14,797 nt of DNA. Source: Bacteroidota bacterium. GTDB taxonomy: Bacteria > Spirochaetota > Spirochaetia > JABMQR01. Position 1 is the first letter of the stretch; each line of letters opens with the position of its first letter. Location of the stretch: the NCBI GenBank assembly GCA_013202335.1, contig JABMQR010000190.1, positions 1 through 14,797 on the forward strand, given 5' to 3'. The position numbers and the translations under genes were made by a program. Positions 8,334 through 14,730 of the stretch are shown piece after piece. The notes beneath the pieces are model-generated. The model did no database searches and was not told where the DNA came from. It saw only the letters and a program-made list of their open reading frames with translations.

Positions 8334-8485
8334 TAGTGATACGAAGAATGGGGGAAACGTTTTATGTAAACTATTGCGTGATAGGCAATTATGATCTTAT
8401 CGAAAGAGATGACGTTTTTATTGTATCATATATTGTGCTATGAAAAGTAATTAGAAGGTTTTCATCCCCATTCTTCGTATCACTA
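8334..8485. mobile_element. MITE-like element with perfect 20-bp inverted repeats
   Basis: The left arm at 8334-8353 reads TAGTGATACGAAGAATGGGG and its exact reverse complement occupies 8466-8485. Without the outer TA on each side the element is 148 bp with 18-bp terminal inverted repeats starting GTGATACG, flanked by TA on both sides. That is the pattern left by IS630/Tc1-mariner transposases, which duplicate a TA target. The interior (about 112 bp) is AT-rich and encodes no recognisable transposase, so the element is non-autonomous. The right arm overlaps the end of the symporter gene and supplies its stop codon. A TA flank is self-complementary, so the duplication cannot be proven from one copy. 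An alternative is a very long-stemmed regulatory RNA hairpin. Confidence 0.65.
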
Positions 8486-9457
8486 TAGACTTTTCCCCGA
8501 TAACCGACTTTTCACAAATCCAGATATCAGTAATTGCCATGGATGATAGAACAGCAGCGGCAGAAGTGCAGCACCCAGTAATTCAGGAGAATCAGCAAAG
8601 AATGTCGTTAACAAAGGAACCCCCATGGCCAGGGTTTTCTGCGGAGCGGTATACAAAACTGTGATAATATTCTTCTTTGAAAAGTGAGCAGCACGGGCAA
8701 GAAAGTAGCTCAATCCCAGTAGAATAAAGAAAGATACCGCCAAATAGAGGAATGGGAATACCATGGTGGGAAGCATCTGTCTGAAATCGGGATCACCAGC
8801 GGATTTGGAAAAGTTAATAAATACGATTAACAACAAAGATATATTGGTTATCAGTTTAAGTCGTTTTTTGAATTGTTTTTCCGGAATTCGTATTTGCCGT
8901 ATAACCTGCCCCACAATTATGGGTATTAGAATCTTTATCCCGATATTCATAATCACAGAACCAATTTCTGATGAGACATAACCCTGGTCGCCAGTACTGA
9001 GAAAAAAGGTGAGCAGCAGGGGTGATAAAAAAACTCCAAGAAGGTTGGCCAGGGCCGCATTAAACATCGCCCCAACCGTATTTCCACCTGAAGATTGGGT
9101 AAAAATCACACAGGAGGAGATCGTTGTAGGAAGGCATGCCAGAGCAATAATCCCGACCCTGGTTTCCGGTGTAAAGCTGCCCTCAAAAAGTTTCAGTGTA
9201 ACAAAAAAATAGATAGGAACAAGGATAAAAATAAAGACCTGAAGAAAAAGATGCAGTTTAAAATCCTTTAAGCCATCTTTTATCGCCTCTGTAGGTATTG
9301 TGTATCCCGTAATCAGAAAGATCAGGATAATTAACATAGTAGTCGTCATTTTCCCAAAGCTGATAGAAGTGCCCAGTTCTGGGGCAAAAAAGCCAATTAC
9401 CAGCAGCAGTACTAATCCGACTAAAAACCAATTTTTCTTGATAAAATTCAAATCCAC
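8483..9457 (-). CDS. Bile acid:Na+ symporter-family transporter (YfeH/SBF-like)
   Basis: A 324-residue integral membrane protein with about nine to ten TM segments, matching the bacterial SBF-like branch of the BASS transporter family (E. coli YfeH type). Conserved stretches: CLPTTISSCVIFTQSSGGN at about 108-126 followed by FNAALANLLGVFLSP, and APQKTLAMGVPL at about 271-282; these correspond to the crossing helices that bind Na+ and substrate in this fold. The natural substrate in such bacteria is usually unknown, and true bile acids are unlikely. Translation starts at GTG, with AAGGA about 10 nt upstream. The stop codon TAG is formed by the edge of the MITE-like element and is followed at once by TGA, so the last few residues (near GKSL) may differ from the ancestral C-terminus. 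Length is normal for the family, so function is probably kept. Confidence 0.9.
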   Translation of the reverse strand: MDLNFIKKNWFLVGLVLLLVIGFFAPELGTSISFGKMTTTMLIILIFLITGYTIPTEAIKDGLKDFKLHLFLQVFIFILVPIYFFVTLKLFEGSFTPETRVGIIALACLPTTISSCVIFTQSSGGNTVGAMFNAALANLLGVFLSPLLLTFFLSTGDQGYVSSEIGSVIMNIGIKILIPIIVGQVIRQIRIPEKQFKKRLKLITNISLLLIVFINFSKSAGDPDFRQMLPTMVFPFLYLAVSFFILLGLSYFLARAAHFSKKNIITVLYTAPQKTLAMGVPLLTTFFADSPELLGAALLPLLFYHPWQLLISGFVKSRLSGKSL

Positions 9458-9569
9458 CTAACCTGTATCCTTCAGAACCATATTAATAAGAGCAAAAAAT
9501 CACCTGCTGCTAGTTCCTGTATTCTACGTTCAAATGATTCTTGTACATTTGTACCTATATTTAATAAAC

Positions 9570-9598
9570 TTGCAATATACAAAATTAAACAATATAAT
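9570..9598 (+). promoter_or_regulatory. Sigma70 promoter for the AT-rich orphan gene
   Basis: TTGCAA at 9570-9575 and a perfect TATAAT at 9593-9598 with a 17-bp spacer lie about 107 bp upstream of the start codon at 9705. The whole stretch 9480-9704 is very AT-rich, so chance matches are more likely here than elsewhere, but the spacing is ideal. The resulting leader of about 100 nt shows no strong secondary structure by eye. Confidence 0.5.
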
Positions 9599-9704
9599 TT
9601 CTTTAATACAATAACGTTAGAAAAAATTATCAATTTATTAGGAAAATATATTTTATTTTTTAACTACTACCGAAATATTAATATTAAAGAGATTTGAAGG
9701 AACT

Positions 9705-10892
9705 ATGAATACAAAACAAACTGATAATATTATACTACCAAAATCATATCGAGATTTACAACTATTTGCACTAAATAGTAATATTGAATTTATTAATTTT
9801 ACAAAAAAAGACTGGTTTTTTTCTAAAGCAATAAACTTAATGAAAGAAAAGTCAATTATTGTATCTTATATTGTTTTAACATTTTTAATAATGATTGTTA
9901 TATTCAGTAGTATTTTTGAGGGTATTTTTATAAATAGTCATTTGGAAATTGACATGTTGCATGATCTTGGATTATGGGGAATTTTTGTTCTTGATTATAT
10001 TCTTATAGCTTTTTCTTTTACTATTTATAAACATTTTTCAAAAATCTTTTTACAATTTTACCAAAATAATGTAATACATGAAGATAAAGATAAATATAAT
10101 TTTTTCTTTACTAAATGCAACAATGTTCTAAATAACAAATTACTTATTATCGCTATATATGTAGTAGCTATAATTACTACATCGATCCAAATTATAACAT
10201 TCGTCAAATCTGCACCAAATGTCAATAATTCATGGATTAATCCATCATTTTTAGGCAGAATATCAATCACACATTTCCTTACAACACCTATGAAGCTATT
10301 ATTGCATTTATTAATTGTGCAACTATTTGTACGTTTAATGGCTACTTGTATAATTATGATATCTTTCTTCAAACAAAGCAATATTAAATTAAATATCCAA
10401 ATCTTACATCCAGATAAATGTGGAGGAATTGGTGAAATTGGTAAATTTGCAATAAAAATTAACAGCTTTTTATTTATAATCAGCCTATTCATTGTTGGAA
10501 TGTTTTATAATAATGTTTATTTATTCAAGCAATCAATTTTTAACCTAATGAATGTTTTAGCAACTGTAGTTTTTATTATTGGTGCTATAATTCTAGTTTT
10601 TTCTCCAATAGTTGCGGCACACAAACGGATGAGAACGTCAAAAGATGAATTTTTATTTATTGTTAACAAAAACTTTGAAGATGAAAACAATCGGTTACGT
10701 ACTATACTTTCATCAGATCAAAAATTGAAATATAATGATATTGAAACGATAAACTCAATTCAAGAAATTTATAAAATTATTGATATACAACCAACTTGGC
10801 CATTCAATTATAAAGTTATTTATTCTTTTATAGGTAGTATTGCTTCGCCTGTAATTGTATTCATCATCAATTTAATTCTAAAGAAGCTTTAA
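9705..10892 (+). CDS. Unrecognised multi-pass membrane protein, AT-rich, probably acquired
   Basis: I do not recognise the function. The 395-residue product has about seven hydrophobic segments (roughly 50-72, 88-108, 145-167, 196-222, 253-271, 282-302 and 372-391), a polar N-terminus, and a soluble stretch at about 303-370 with a charged, probably helical, segment. A conspicuous motif, LHPDKCGGIG, sits at about residues 234-243 between two membrane segments. I have a loose recollection of similar HPDxxGGxG motifs in uncharacterised membrane proteins but cannot name the family. GAAGGA just before the ATG is a good ribosome site, and the gene has its own promoter. Base composition is far lower in GC than its neighbours (10 of 60 bases in 9841-9900 against 28 of 60 in 11101-11160), with many AAA, AAT, ATT and TTT codons, which points to horizontal transfer. 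Its stop lies 2 bp from that of the convergent downstream gene. Confidence 0.8.
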   Translation: MNTKQTDNIILPKSYRDLQLFALNSNIEFINFTKKDWFFSKAINLMKEKSIIVSYIVLTFLIMIVIFSSIFEGIFINSHLEIDMLHDLGLWGIFVLDYILIAFSFTIYKHFSKIFLQFYQNNVIHEDKDKYNFFFTKCNNVLNNKLLIIAIYVVAIITTSIQIITFVKSAPNVNNSWINPSFLGRISITHFLTTPMKLLLHLLIVQLFVRLMATCIIMISFFKQSNIKLNIQILHPDKCGGIGEIGKFAIKINSFLFIISLFIVGMFYNNVYLFKQSIFNLMNVLATVVFIIGAIILVFSPIVAAHKRMRTSKDEFLFIVNKNFEDENNRLRTILSSDQKLKYNDIETINSIQEIYKIIDIQPTWPFNYKVIYSFIGSIASPVIVFIINLILKKL

Positions 10893-10894
10893 AA

Positions 10895-11476
10895 TTACAC
10901 CAGATCACATGCCTCGGCCGGCATCCAGTGTGCATCCATGCCATCCCATTTAACATTACACCCTAACGGGTTGGTAGCAGGTACGGTCACCGGTTTCCCG
11001 GCTGTCAGCTCTTCCAGAGCATCGCGCAGCTCATGGGTGGCTGCTTTTTCGGTATCTTTCGGATTATCCAATGCACGTCCGGTATACACGAGTTCACGCT
11101 TTTTGTTGAAGACATAGAAATGGGGTGTCCGCAGCGCACCGTATGCTTTTGCAATCTCCTGGCTTTCATCATGGAGATAGATCCATGGGAAATTATGCTG
11201 CTTCATTCTCTGTACCATGTGGTTAAAATCGTCATCCGGATGGGTGTTGGCACTGTTCGAATTGATTGCTGCAAAGACTACTCCGCGACTGGCGAAATCT
11301 TCTGCAATTTTGCAGGTATTTTCATCCGACCCAATAACATAGGGACAGTGGTTGCAGGTAAATGAGATAACCAGATAATCGGCTGTATTGAAATCTGTCA
11401 GGGAATAGGTTTTTCCGTCAGTTGCTTTTAGGGTGAAGCTGGGGGCTTTGCTGCCCAGAGGGAGGGTAAATGCCAT
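10895..11476 (-). CDS. Thioredoxin-like/peroxiredoxin-like protein (PRX_like1 type)
   Basis: A 193-residue thioredoxin-fold protein of the AhpC/TSA-related group. It opens with the typical [21 protein letters not shown], followed by the active site [10 protein letters not shown] with C41 and C44 forming a CxxC, and a cis-proline at LRTPHFYVF (P118). The C-terminal GCNVKW (C173) is characteristic of the small PRX_like1 subfamily. No signal peptide is seen, so it should be a cytoplasmic thiol oxidoreductase or peroxidase; physiological substrate unknown. AAAGGAG lies 6 nt upstream of ATG. It lies 54 bp downstream of the sigma-factor operon in the same direction, and no clear promoter is visible in the gap, so some read-through is possible. 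It ends against the AT-rich island. Confidence 0.88.
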   Translation of the reverse strand: MAFTLPLGSKAPSFTLKATDGKTYSLTDFNTADYLVISFTCNHCPYVIGSDENTCKIAEDFASRGVVFAAINSNSANTHPDDDFNHMVQRMKQHNFPWIYLHDESQEIAKAYGALRTPHFYVFNKKRELVYTGRALDNPKDTEKAATHELRDALEELTAGKPVTVPATNPLGCNVKWDGMDAHWMPAEACDLV

Positions 11477-11503
11477 GTGTAACTCCTTTGCGAATTGCTA
11501 CAT

Positions 11504-11528
11504 AAAACCTACACCCAAGAGTGGTTTT
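11504..11528 (-). terminator. Weak hairpin after the sigma-factor operon
   Basis: AAAACC at 11504-11509 pairs with GGTTTT at 11523-11528 across 13 nt that include a further CAC/GTG pairing option. It lies within the 54-bp gap after the stop of the large TPR protein gene. There is no U-run after it on the minus strand beyond the stem itself, so it is at best a leaky terminator or an mRNA 3'-end structure. Confidence 0.3.
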
Positions 11529-11530
11529 CG

Positions 11531-13282
11531 TCAATGAGAACCTTCAAGATTTAATAATGCCGTTTTTAAATGATTCGCCTTACTTTGAGCCAGTGGATTA
11601 CCATTAGCAGCCTCATCCAGATAGGCTTCTATTGCTTCATCATACTTTCCTTCCAGTAGTAATCGATCTCCCGGCACAAGCAGTGTTTTATCCTCAGGAT
11701 ATCCAATAATCCACAATGGATAGTTTGAGTTTTTATCATACAGTAAACCGTAGCTGTCACTAAGTGTATTCCCATCATGATCTAAAGCAAAAACCTTAAT
11801 AGTGGATCTTGATTCGGGATGATATAGTCCCAGGATTGAGACTGGATACACATCTGAATCACTATAAAATCCGATTGGTTTTCTATCCTTCATCGAATCA
11901 GTATCGACAGTAAAACTGGTATCTGTAGTTTGCCCAAGAGTTGACCCAATCGATGAGCTGCCTAATTCACTATCCCTATCGGTATAATATACATAATCAA
12001 TTCTATATGATTCTGCACCGGGATACTCATCCCAGGTAACCAGCAAGGTTTCTCCATAAGCCAATTTTGTCAGCCCAATTGGAGATGTTATAGTAACTCT
12101 ATCGCGTAATTCAATTTGATAATTCTGTAAAGATCCTGCTTCCACATTAATCGTATCCGGTATTTTAAAAGCTCCCACTCCCAGCAGATCCTGCCGGTCA
12201 AAATGAAAAACAAGATCGTATTTTCCAACCGGCAGTAAGGTAAAAACCAGCTGCCCTGCTGAATCACTCACCTCACTATTCAAGGTGATAGTGTTATACT
12301 CACTACTGGACATTGAACTGTATACATCTTCCGGCTCCTCCAGCAATTGCCCCCTTATACCTTGTACGGGCTGACCATTACGGGTAAGTGTTACAACCAC
12401 TCCTGACTCAACTGTATCCTTTCCTTTGGTTTCTCTAATCAGTTCAATATAACTCAAACCATGCTCAGCCATAATATAAGCCGGTTGATATTCAGAGTAT
12501 GCAACAGCTCCTTCATCTACTCCGCTATCTTTTCGTAATGATTTATTAACCAGCTCTTTGGCTAAAAGAAACTCTTTGGCACCTTCCTCATATTGCTCTG
12601 CCTCAACAAGGAAAGTCCCATTCCAGGCATGCACTTCTGCTTCCAGCATCAATCCATCATCTGCATGCTCCAGAAGATAATCAAGATAGATATGTGCAGT
12701 ATCAAAATCTCCTCTGTTTCGGAAATACCTCATCTGGATTATAGCCATTTCATTTGTCCAGTAATCATGTCCACCTGCCTGATAGCCGTCAAAAGCAAGC
12801 TGATAAAAATCCTCTGCAAGAGCATACTTCTTAAACCCTACTGCTGTTTCTCCCAACTCCCTATACAGATGCTGGGTCCACATGCTATTTCTCTGTTCTT
12901 CTGCAACCAATGCCATCAGTTTAAAGAGATTGCCCCGGTCTTCTTCTTTTATGACAAAACCTTCATCGAAACCACCATGGCTATACGAAAACCCAGCACC
13001 AATAGTTATATCTTTAATAGAATTATCAAGATAATGGTTAATAATTATGTAAGCAGATTCCCGTGCCTGTTTAGCAGAGGGATAGAGCTGCATGAGTTTT
13101 ATCGAGAGATCCAGTGCTGTCTGGTACTGTTTTTGATCTAGCTCTTTATCAATCTTATTTTTCATCAAAATAGGTGTTCGGGCTGTGATAACTGCATATA
13201 CCGACACTGTCAGTAGTAATGAAATCAATATTAGCAGCGCAAATCTGGTTCGTCGTGTCATTGGTTTGATAATTTTACTCAA
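11531..13282 (-). CDS. Large membrane-anchored TPR / Ig-like / Fn3-like protein of sigma operon
   Basis: A 583-residue protein I cannot assign to a named family. An N-terminal hydrophobic segment at about 13-34 (RRTR then LLILISLLLTVSVYA) is a membrane anchor or signal peptide. About 40-270 is helical with TPR-like repeats (QYQTALDLSIKLMQLYP; YALAEDFYQLAFDGY; DFDTAHIYLDYLLEH; QYEEGAKEFLLAKEL). About 296-395 resembles a carboxypeptidase-regulatory/Ig-like beta domain (VTLTRNGQPV...DSAGQLVFTLLPVGKYDLVF). About 400-515 resembles fibronectin type III (LLVTWDEYPGAESYRI). The end returns to a TPR-like helix pair (GKYDEAIEAYLDEAANGN). The start is TTG, overlapping the upstream gene by 8 bp, with GGGTGG in front; the next ATG is residue 8 and lacks a ribosome site. 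It is the last gene of the ECF sigma operon, likely acting on the outer face of the inner membrane. Confidence 0.82.
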   Translation of the reverse strand: MSKIIKPMTRRTRFALLILISLLLTVSVYAVITARTPILMKNKIDKELDQKQYQTALDLSIKLMQLYPSAKQARESAYIIINHYLDNSIKDITIGAGFSYSHGGFDEGFVIKEEDRGNLFKLMALVAEEQRNSMWTQHLYRELGETAVGFKKYALAEDFYQLAFDGYQAGGHDYWTNEMAIIQMRYFRNRGDFDTAHIYLDYLLEHADDGLMLEAEVHAWNGTFLVEAEQYEEGAKEFLLAKELVNKSLRKDSGVDEGAVAYSEYQPAYIMAEHGLSYIELIRETKGKDTVESGVVVTLTRNGQPVQGIRGQLLEEPEDVYSSMSSSEYNTITLNSEVSDSAGQLVFTLLPVGKYDLVFHFDRQDLLGVGAFKIPDTINVEAGSLQNYQIELRDRVTITSPIGLTKLAYGETLLVTWDEYPGAESYRIDYVYYTDRDSELGSSSIGSTLGQTTDTSFTVDTDSMKDRKPIGFYSDSDVYPVSILGLYHPESRSTIKVFALDHDGNTLSDSYGLLYDKNSNYPLWIIGYPEDKTLLVPGDRLLLEGKYDEAIEAYLDEAANGNPLAQSKANHLKTALLNLEGSH

Positions 13283-13664
13283 TTTCCCACCCCTCTATTG
13301 AAGCAAGCTGTATTAAGGCAAAGGGCATATCTCCGGCCAAAATCAGCTCTTCAGAATCCACAAGCTCAATTTGGGATATTTCCGGAACAGTATAAATTTG
13401 ATTAAGCTGCAGGACTATTACTAAAGCAACAGCTGCTGCAGCCGCTGATCCAGCTAGTACCAGATCAGTAACAAATTGACGTTTCATTCGCTTTTCTCTC
13501 TGAATAGGAATCAAGGTTTTTTGATTTTCATGATTTTTATTCTCTTCAATGCATTTGAAAACAGCTTCCTTACCCGTGAATTGAATGTTGCTGTAGGTGT
13601 CCTGAATTATCTTCTTCAGATTTTGATCAGGTCGAGCTATTTTTTTCTCTCTTTTTTTACTCAT
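13275..13664 (-). CDS. Small single-TM protein, candidate non-canonical anti-sigma factor
   Basis: A 129-residue protein with a basic, polar N-terminal region (about 1-65, starting MSKKREKKIARPDQNLKK), one TM segment at about 66-86 (rich in Ala, Val and Leu), and a short acidic outer tail of about 40 residues. The topology and its place directly after an ECF sigma gene (4-bp ATGA overlap) are those of a membrane anti-sigma factor. It lacks the HxxxCxxC zinc motif of the ZAS family; the only cytoplasmic cysteine is in FKCIEENKNH. GGGTGAGAAG before the ATG is a suitable ribosome site. Role is inferred from position and topology, not homology. An alternative is a structural or scaffold subunit working with the large downstream protein. 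Confidence 0.75.
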   Translation of the reverse strand: MSKKREKKIARPDQNLKKIIQDTYSNIQFTGKEAVFKCIEENKNHENQKTLIPIQREKRMKRQFVTDLVLAGSAAAAAVALVIVLQLNQIYTVPEISQIELVDSEELILAGDMPFALIQLASIEGWEIE

Positions 13665-14233
13665 CTTCTCACCCTCACACTCACCCCATCATGGTGGTCC
13701 TGAACATCTTTAAGCAATATTTCCAATCTTTTCCGTGCCCTGTACAGTCTGCTTTTGATGGTTCCTGACGATATATTAAGTATTTCAGCAATCTCAGCCA
13801 CTCCCAAATCTGCAAGGTAGTACAGAGCTGTCGGATGCAGAAATTTAGCCGGTAAAAATTGCACCGCCTTCCTGACTGCTGCAATTTTTTCATTATGCAG
13901 AACTTTTGTCTCAGGAATAAAATCACTATCGATGGTTTCAAGGCTATCCAGCAGATAGGTTCCATCATAACGCTGCTCACGAATTTCCTGAATTTTCTTA
14001 CGGCTTTGTACACGTTTATAGTCAATAACCAGGTTATAAGCAATTCTGTAAAGGTAGGTATAGGGAGCACTTTTATGAGTAAAGTTATCCAGACTGTTAT
14101 ACGCACGAATAAAGGTTTCCTGAGCAATATCCTGTGCTGCATCAGAATCACCTATCATTCCGGTAATTGTCCGGGTGATCTGATCCCCATACTGAGTCAT
14201 CCAGTTGCTTATTATGCCCCAATTCCCCGCCAT
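13661..14233 (-). CDS. ECF-type RNA polymerase sigma factor
   Basis: A group 4 (ECF) sigma-70 factor, 190 residues from the preferred ATG. Region 2 is clear: DSDAAQDIAQETFIRAYNSL at about residues 29-48, then YTYLYRIAYNLVIDYKR, covering core binding and -10 recognition. Region 4 is at the C-terminus with the helix-turn-helix GVAEIAEILNISSGTIKSRL followed by YRARKRLEILL, for -35 recognition. A GTG at 14242 would add three residues, but the GGGTGG Shine-Dalgarno is well placed only for the ATG at 14233. No extra C-terminal domain is present. It heads a tightly coupled operon with a one-TM protein and a large TPR/Ig-like protein. An ECF-type promoter about 70-100 bp upstream suggests it activates its own operon. 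The inducing signal is unknown. Confidence 0.93.
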   Translation of the reverse strand: MAGNWGIISNWMTQYGDQITRTITGMIGDSDAAQDIAQETFIRAYNSLDNFTHKSAPYTYLYRIAYNLVIDYKRVQSRKKIQEIREQRYDGTYLLDSLETIDSDFIPETKVLHNEKIAAVRKAVQFLPAKFLHPTALYYLADLGVAEIAEILNISSGTIKSRLYRARKRLEILLKDVQDHHDGVSVRVRR

Positions 14234-14257
14234 GCGTACCACCCGATGCTATATTAC

Positions 14258-14273
14258 AATATCTATAGATATT
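14258..14273. promoter_or_regulatory. 16-bp perfect palindrome in the sigma operon leader
   Basis: AATATCTATAGATATT is a perfect 16-bp palindrome lying downstream of the ECF promoter and about 14 bp before the Shine-Dalgarno of the sigma gene. It could be an operator for a dimeric regulator. As RNA it has no loop, so it would form only a small, weak hairpin. AT-rich palindromes arise by chance more easily than GC-rich ones. Confidence 0.35.
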
Positions 14274-14310
14274 TGTATGTAAAAACCACAGTTATACCCA
14301 TGGACATCTA

Positions 14311-14340
14311 TTAGACGACCGGGATTGAGATTTGGTTCCC
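14311..14340 (-). promoter_or_regulatory. ECF-sigma promoter of the sigma factor operon
   Basis: Minus-strand GGGAACC (-35, complement of 14334-14340) is followed by a 16-bp spacer and CGTCTAA (-10, complement of 14311-14317). GAAC at -35 and CGTC/TCTAA at -10 with 16-bp spacing is the classic signature of RpoE-like ECF promoters. It points into the sigma gene with a leader of about 70 nt, so it is most simply an autoregulatory promoter. No second match was found by eye elsewhere in the window. Confidence 0.75.
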
Positions 14341-14421
14341 GAAATAATTATTTTTTTTGTGAATTAATGTGATTTGCCAAAAACAGAGCTTTTAAAAGTG
14401 TTCATCAGCGTGAGGGTATCA

Positions 14422-14670
14422 TCATTCTATCCCCACAACTCCCCAAATTTTCAAGTCATGAATCTCAAATTGGATTGATGGTCCTCTGACCCCCGCAACC
14501 TTTTGGAAAGGCATTTCTTTCGCTTCACCATTATCAATATCAGGTGAACAGTAAATAACCCGATTAATTTTCTGATCTCTGGGAACTTCAATGGTTATGC
14601 AGTCAACAGCAGTGCTGGTCGTTTTAGTTTCATTCCAGAAGCTATCCTTCTGTGATGTTAAATTAAGGCT
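14422..14670 (-). pseudogene. Decayed C-terminal protein fragment, possibly of a glycoside hydrolase
   Basis: The minus-strand frame ending at 14422 gives about 83 residues with protein-like character: ITIEVPRDQKINRVIYCSPD, then PFQKVAGVRGP, then FEIHDLKIWGVVGIE. The alternating pattern and the ending (LKIW followed by hydrophobics) recall the last beta-sandwich strands of some glycoside hydrolases such as GH66, from memory only. There is no start codon with a ribosome site: the frame opens further upstream only through sequence that looks non-coding and overlaps the promoter and start of the plus-strand gene at 14731. I read it as the 3' remnant of a lost gene. A chance open frame is possible. 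Confidence 0.35.
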
Positions 14671-14716
14671 CTTTTCGAATATATAAGTGATCTTACTATA
14701 CAGATAGAGAATCCTT

Positions 14717-14725
14717 TGGTATAAT
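14717..14725 (+). promoter_or_regulatory. Extended -10 promoter for the right-edge gene
   Basis: TGGTATAAT at 14717-14725 is a perfect extended -10 element (TGn then TATAAT). The -35 region is poor, which extended -10 promoters tolerate. Transcription would start around 14731, which is the A of the ATG of the following gene, so the message would be leaderless. Confidence 0.5.
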
Positions 14726-14730
14726 AAATT

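Noticed and set aside
8348..8443. A 31-codon plus-strand frame inside the MITE-like element (MGETFYVNYCVIGNYDLIER and onward).
   Set aside because: It has a faint look of the start of a PP-loop tRNA-thiolation protein (LIexxD...V), but it is short, has no ribosome site, lacks the SGGxDS loop and ends inside the element. Chance is the simpler reading.
12593..13141. A 182-codon plus-strand open frame.
   Set aside because: It is antisense to the TPR region of the large sigma-operon protein, which has coherent repeats and overlapping operon structure; the plus-strand product shows no recognisable fold.
13859..14314. A 151-codon plus-strand open frame across the sigma gene and its promoter.
   Set aside because: It is antisense to an unmistakable ECF sigma factor and crosses the promoter, and it has no ribosome site.
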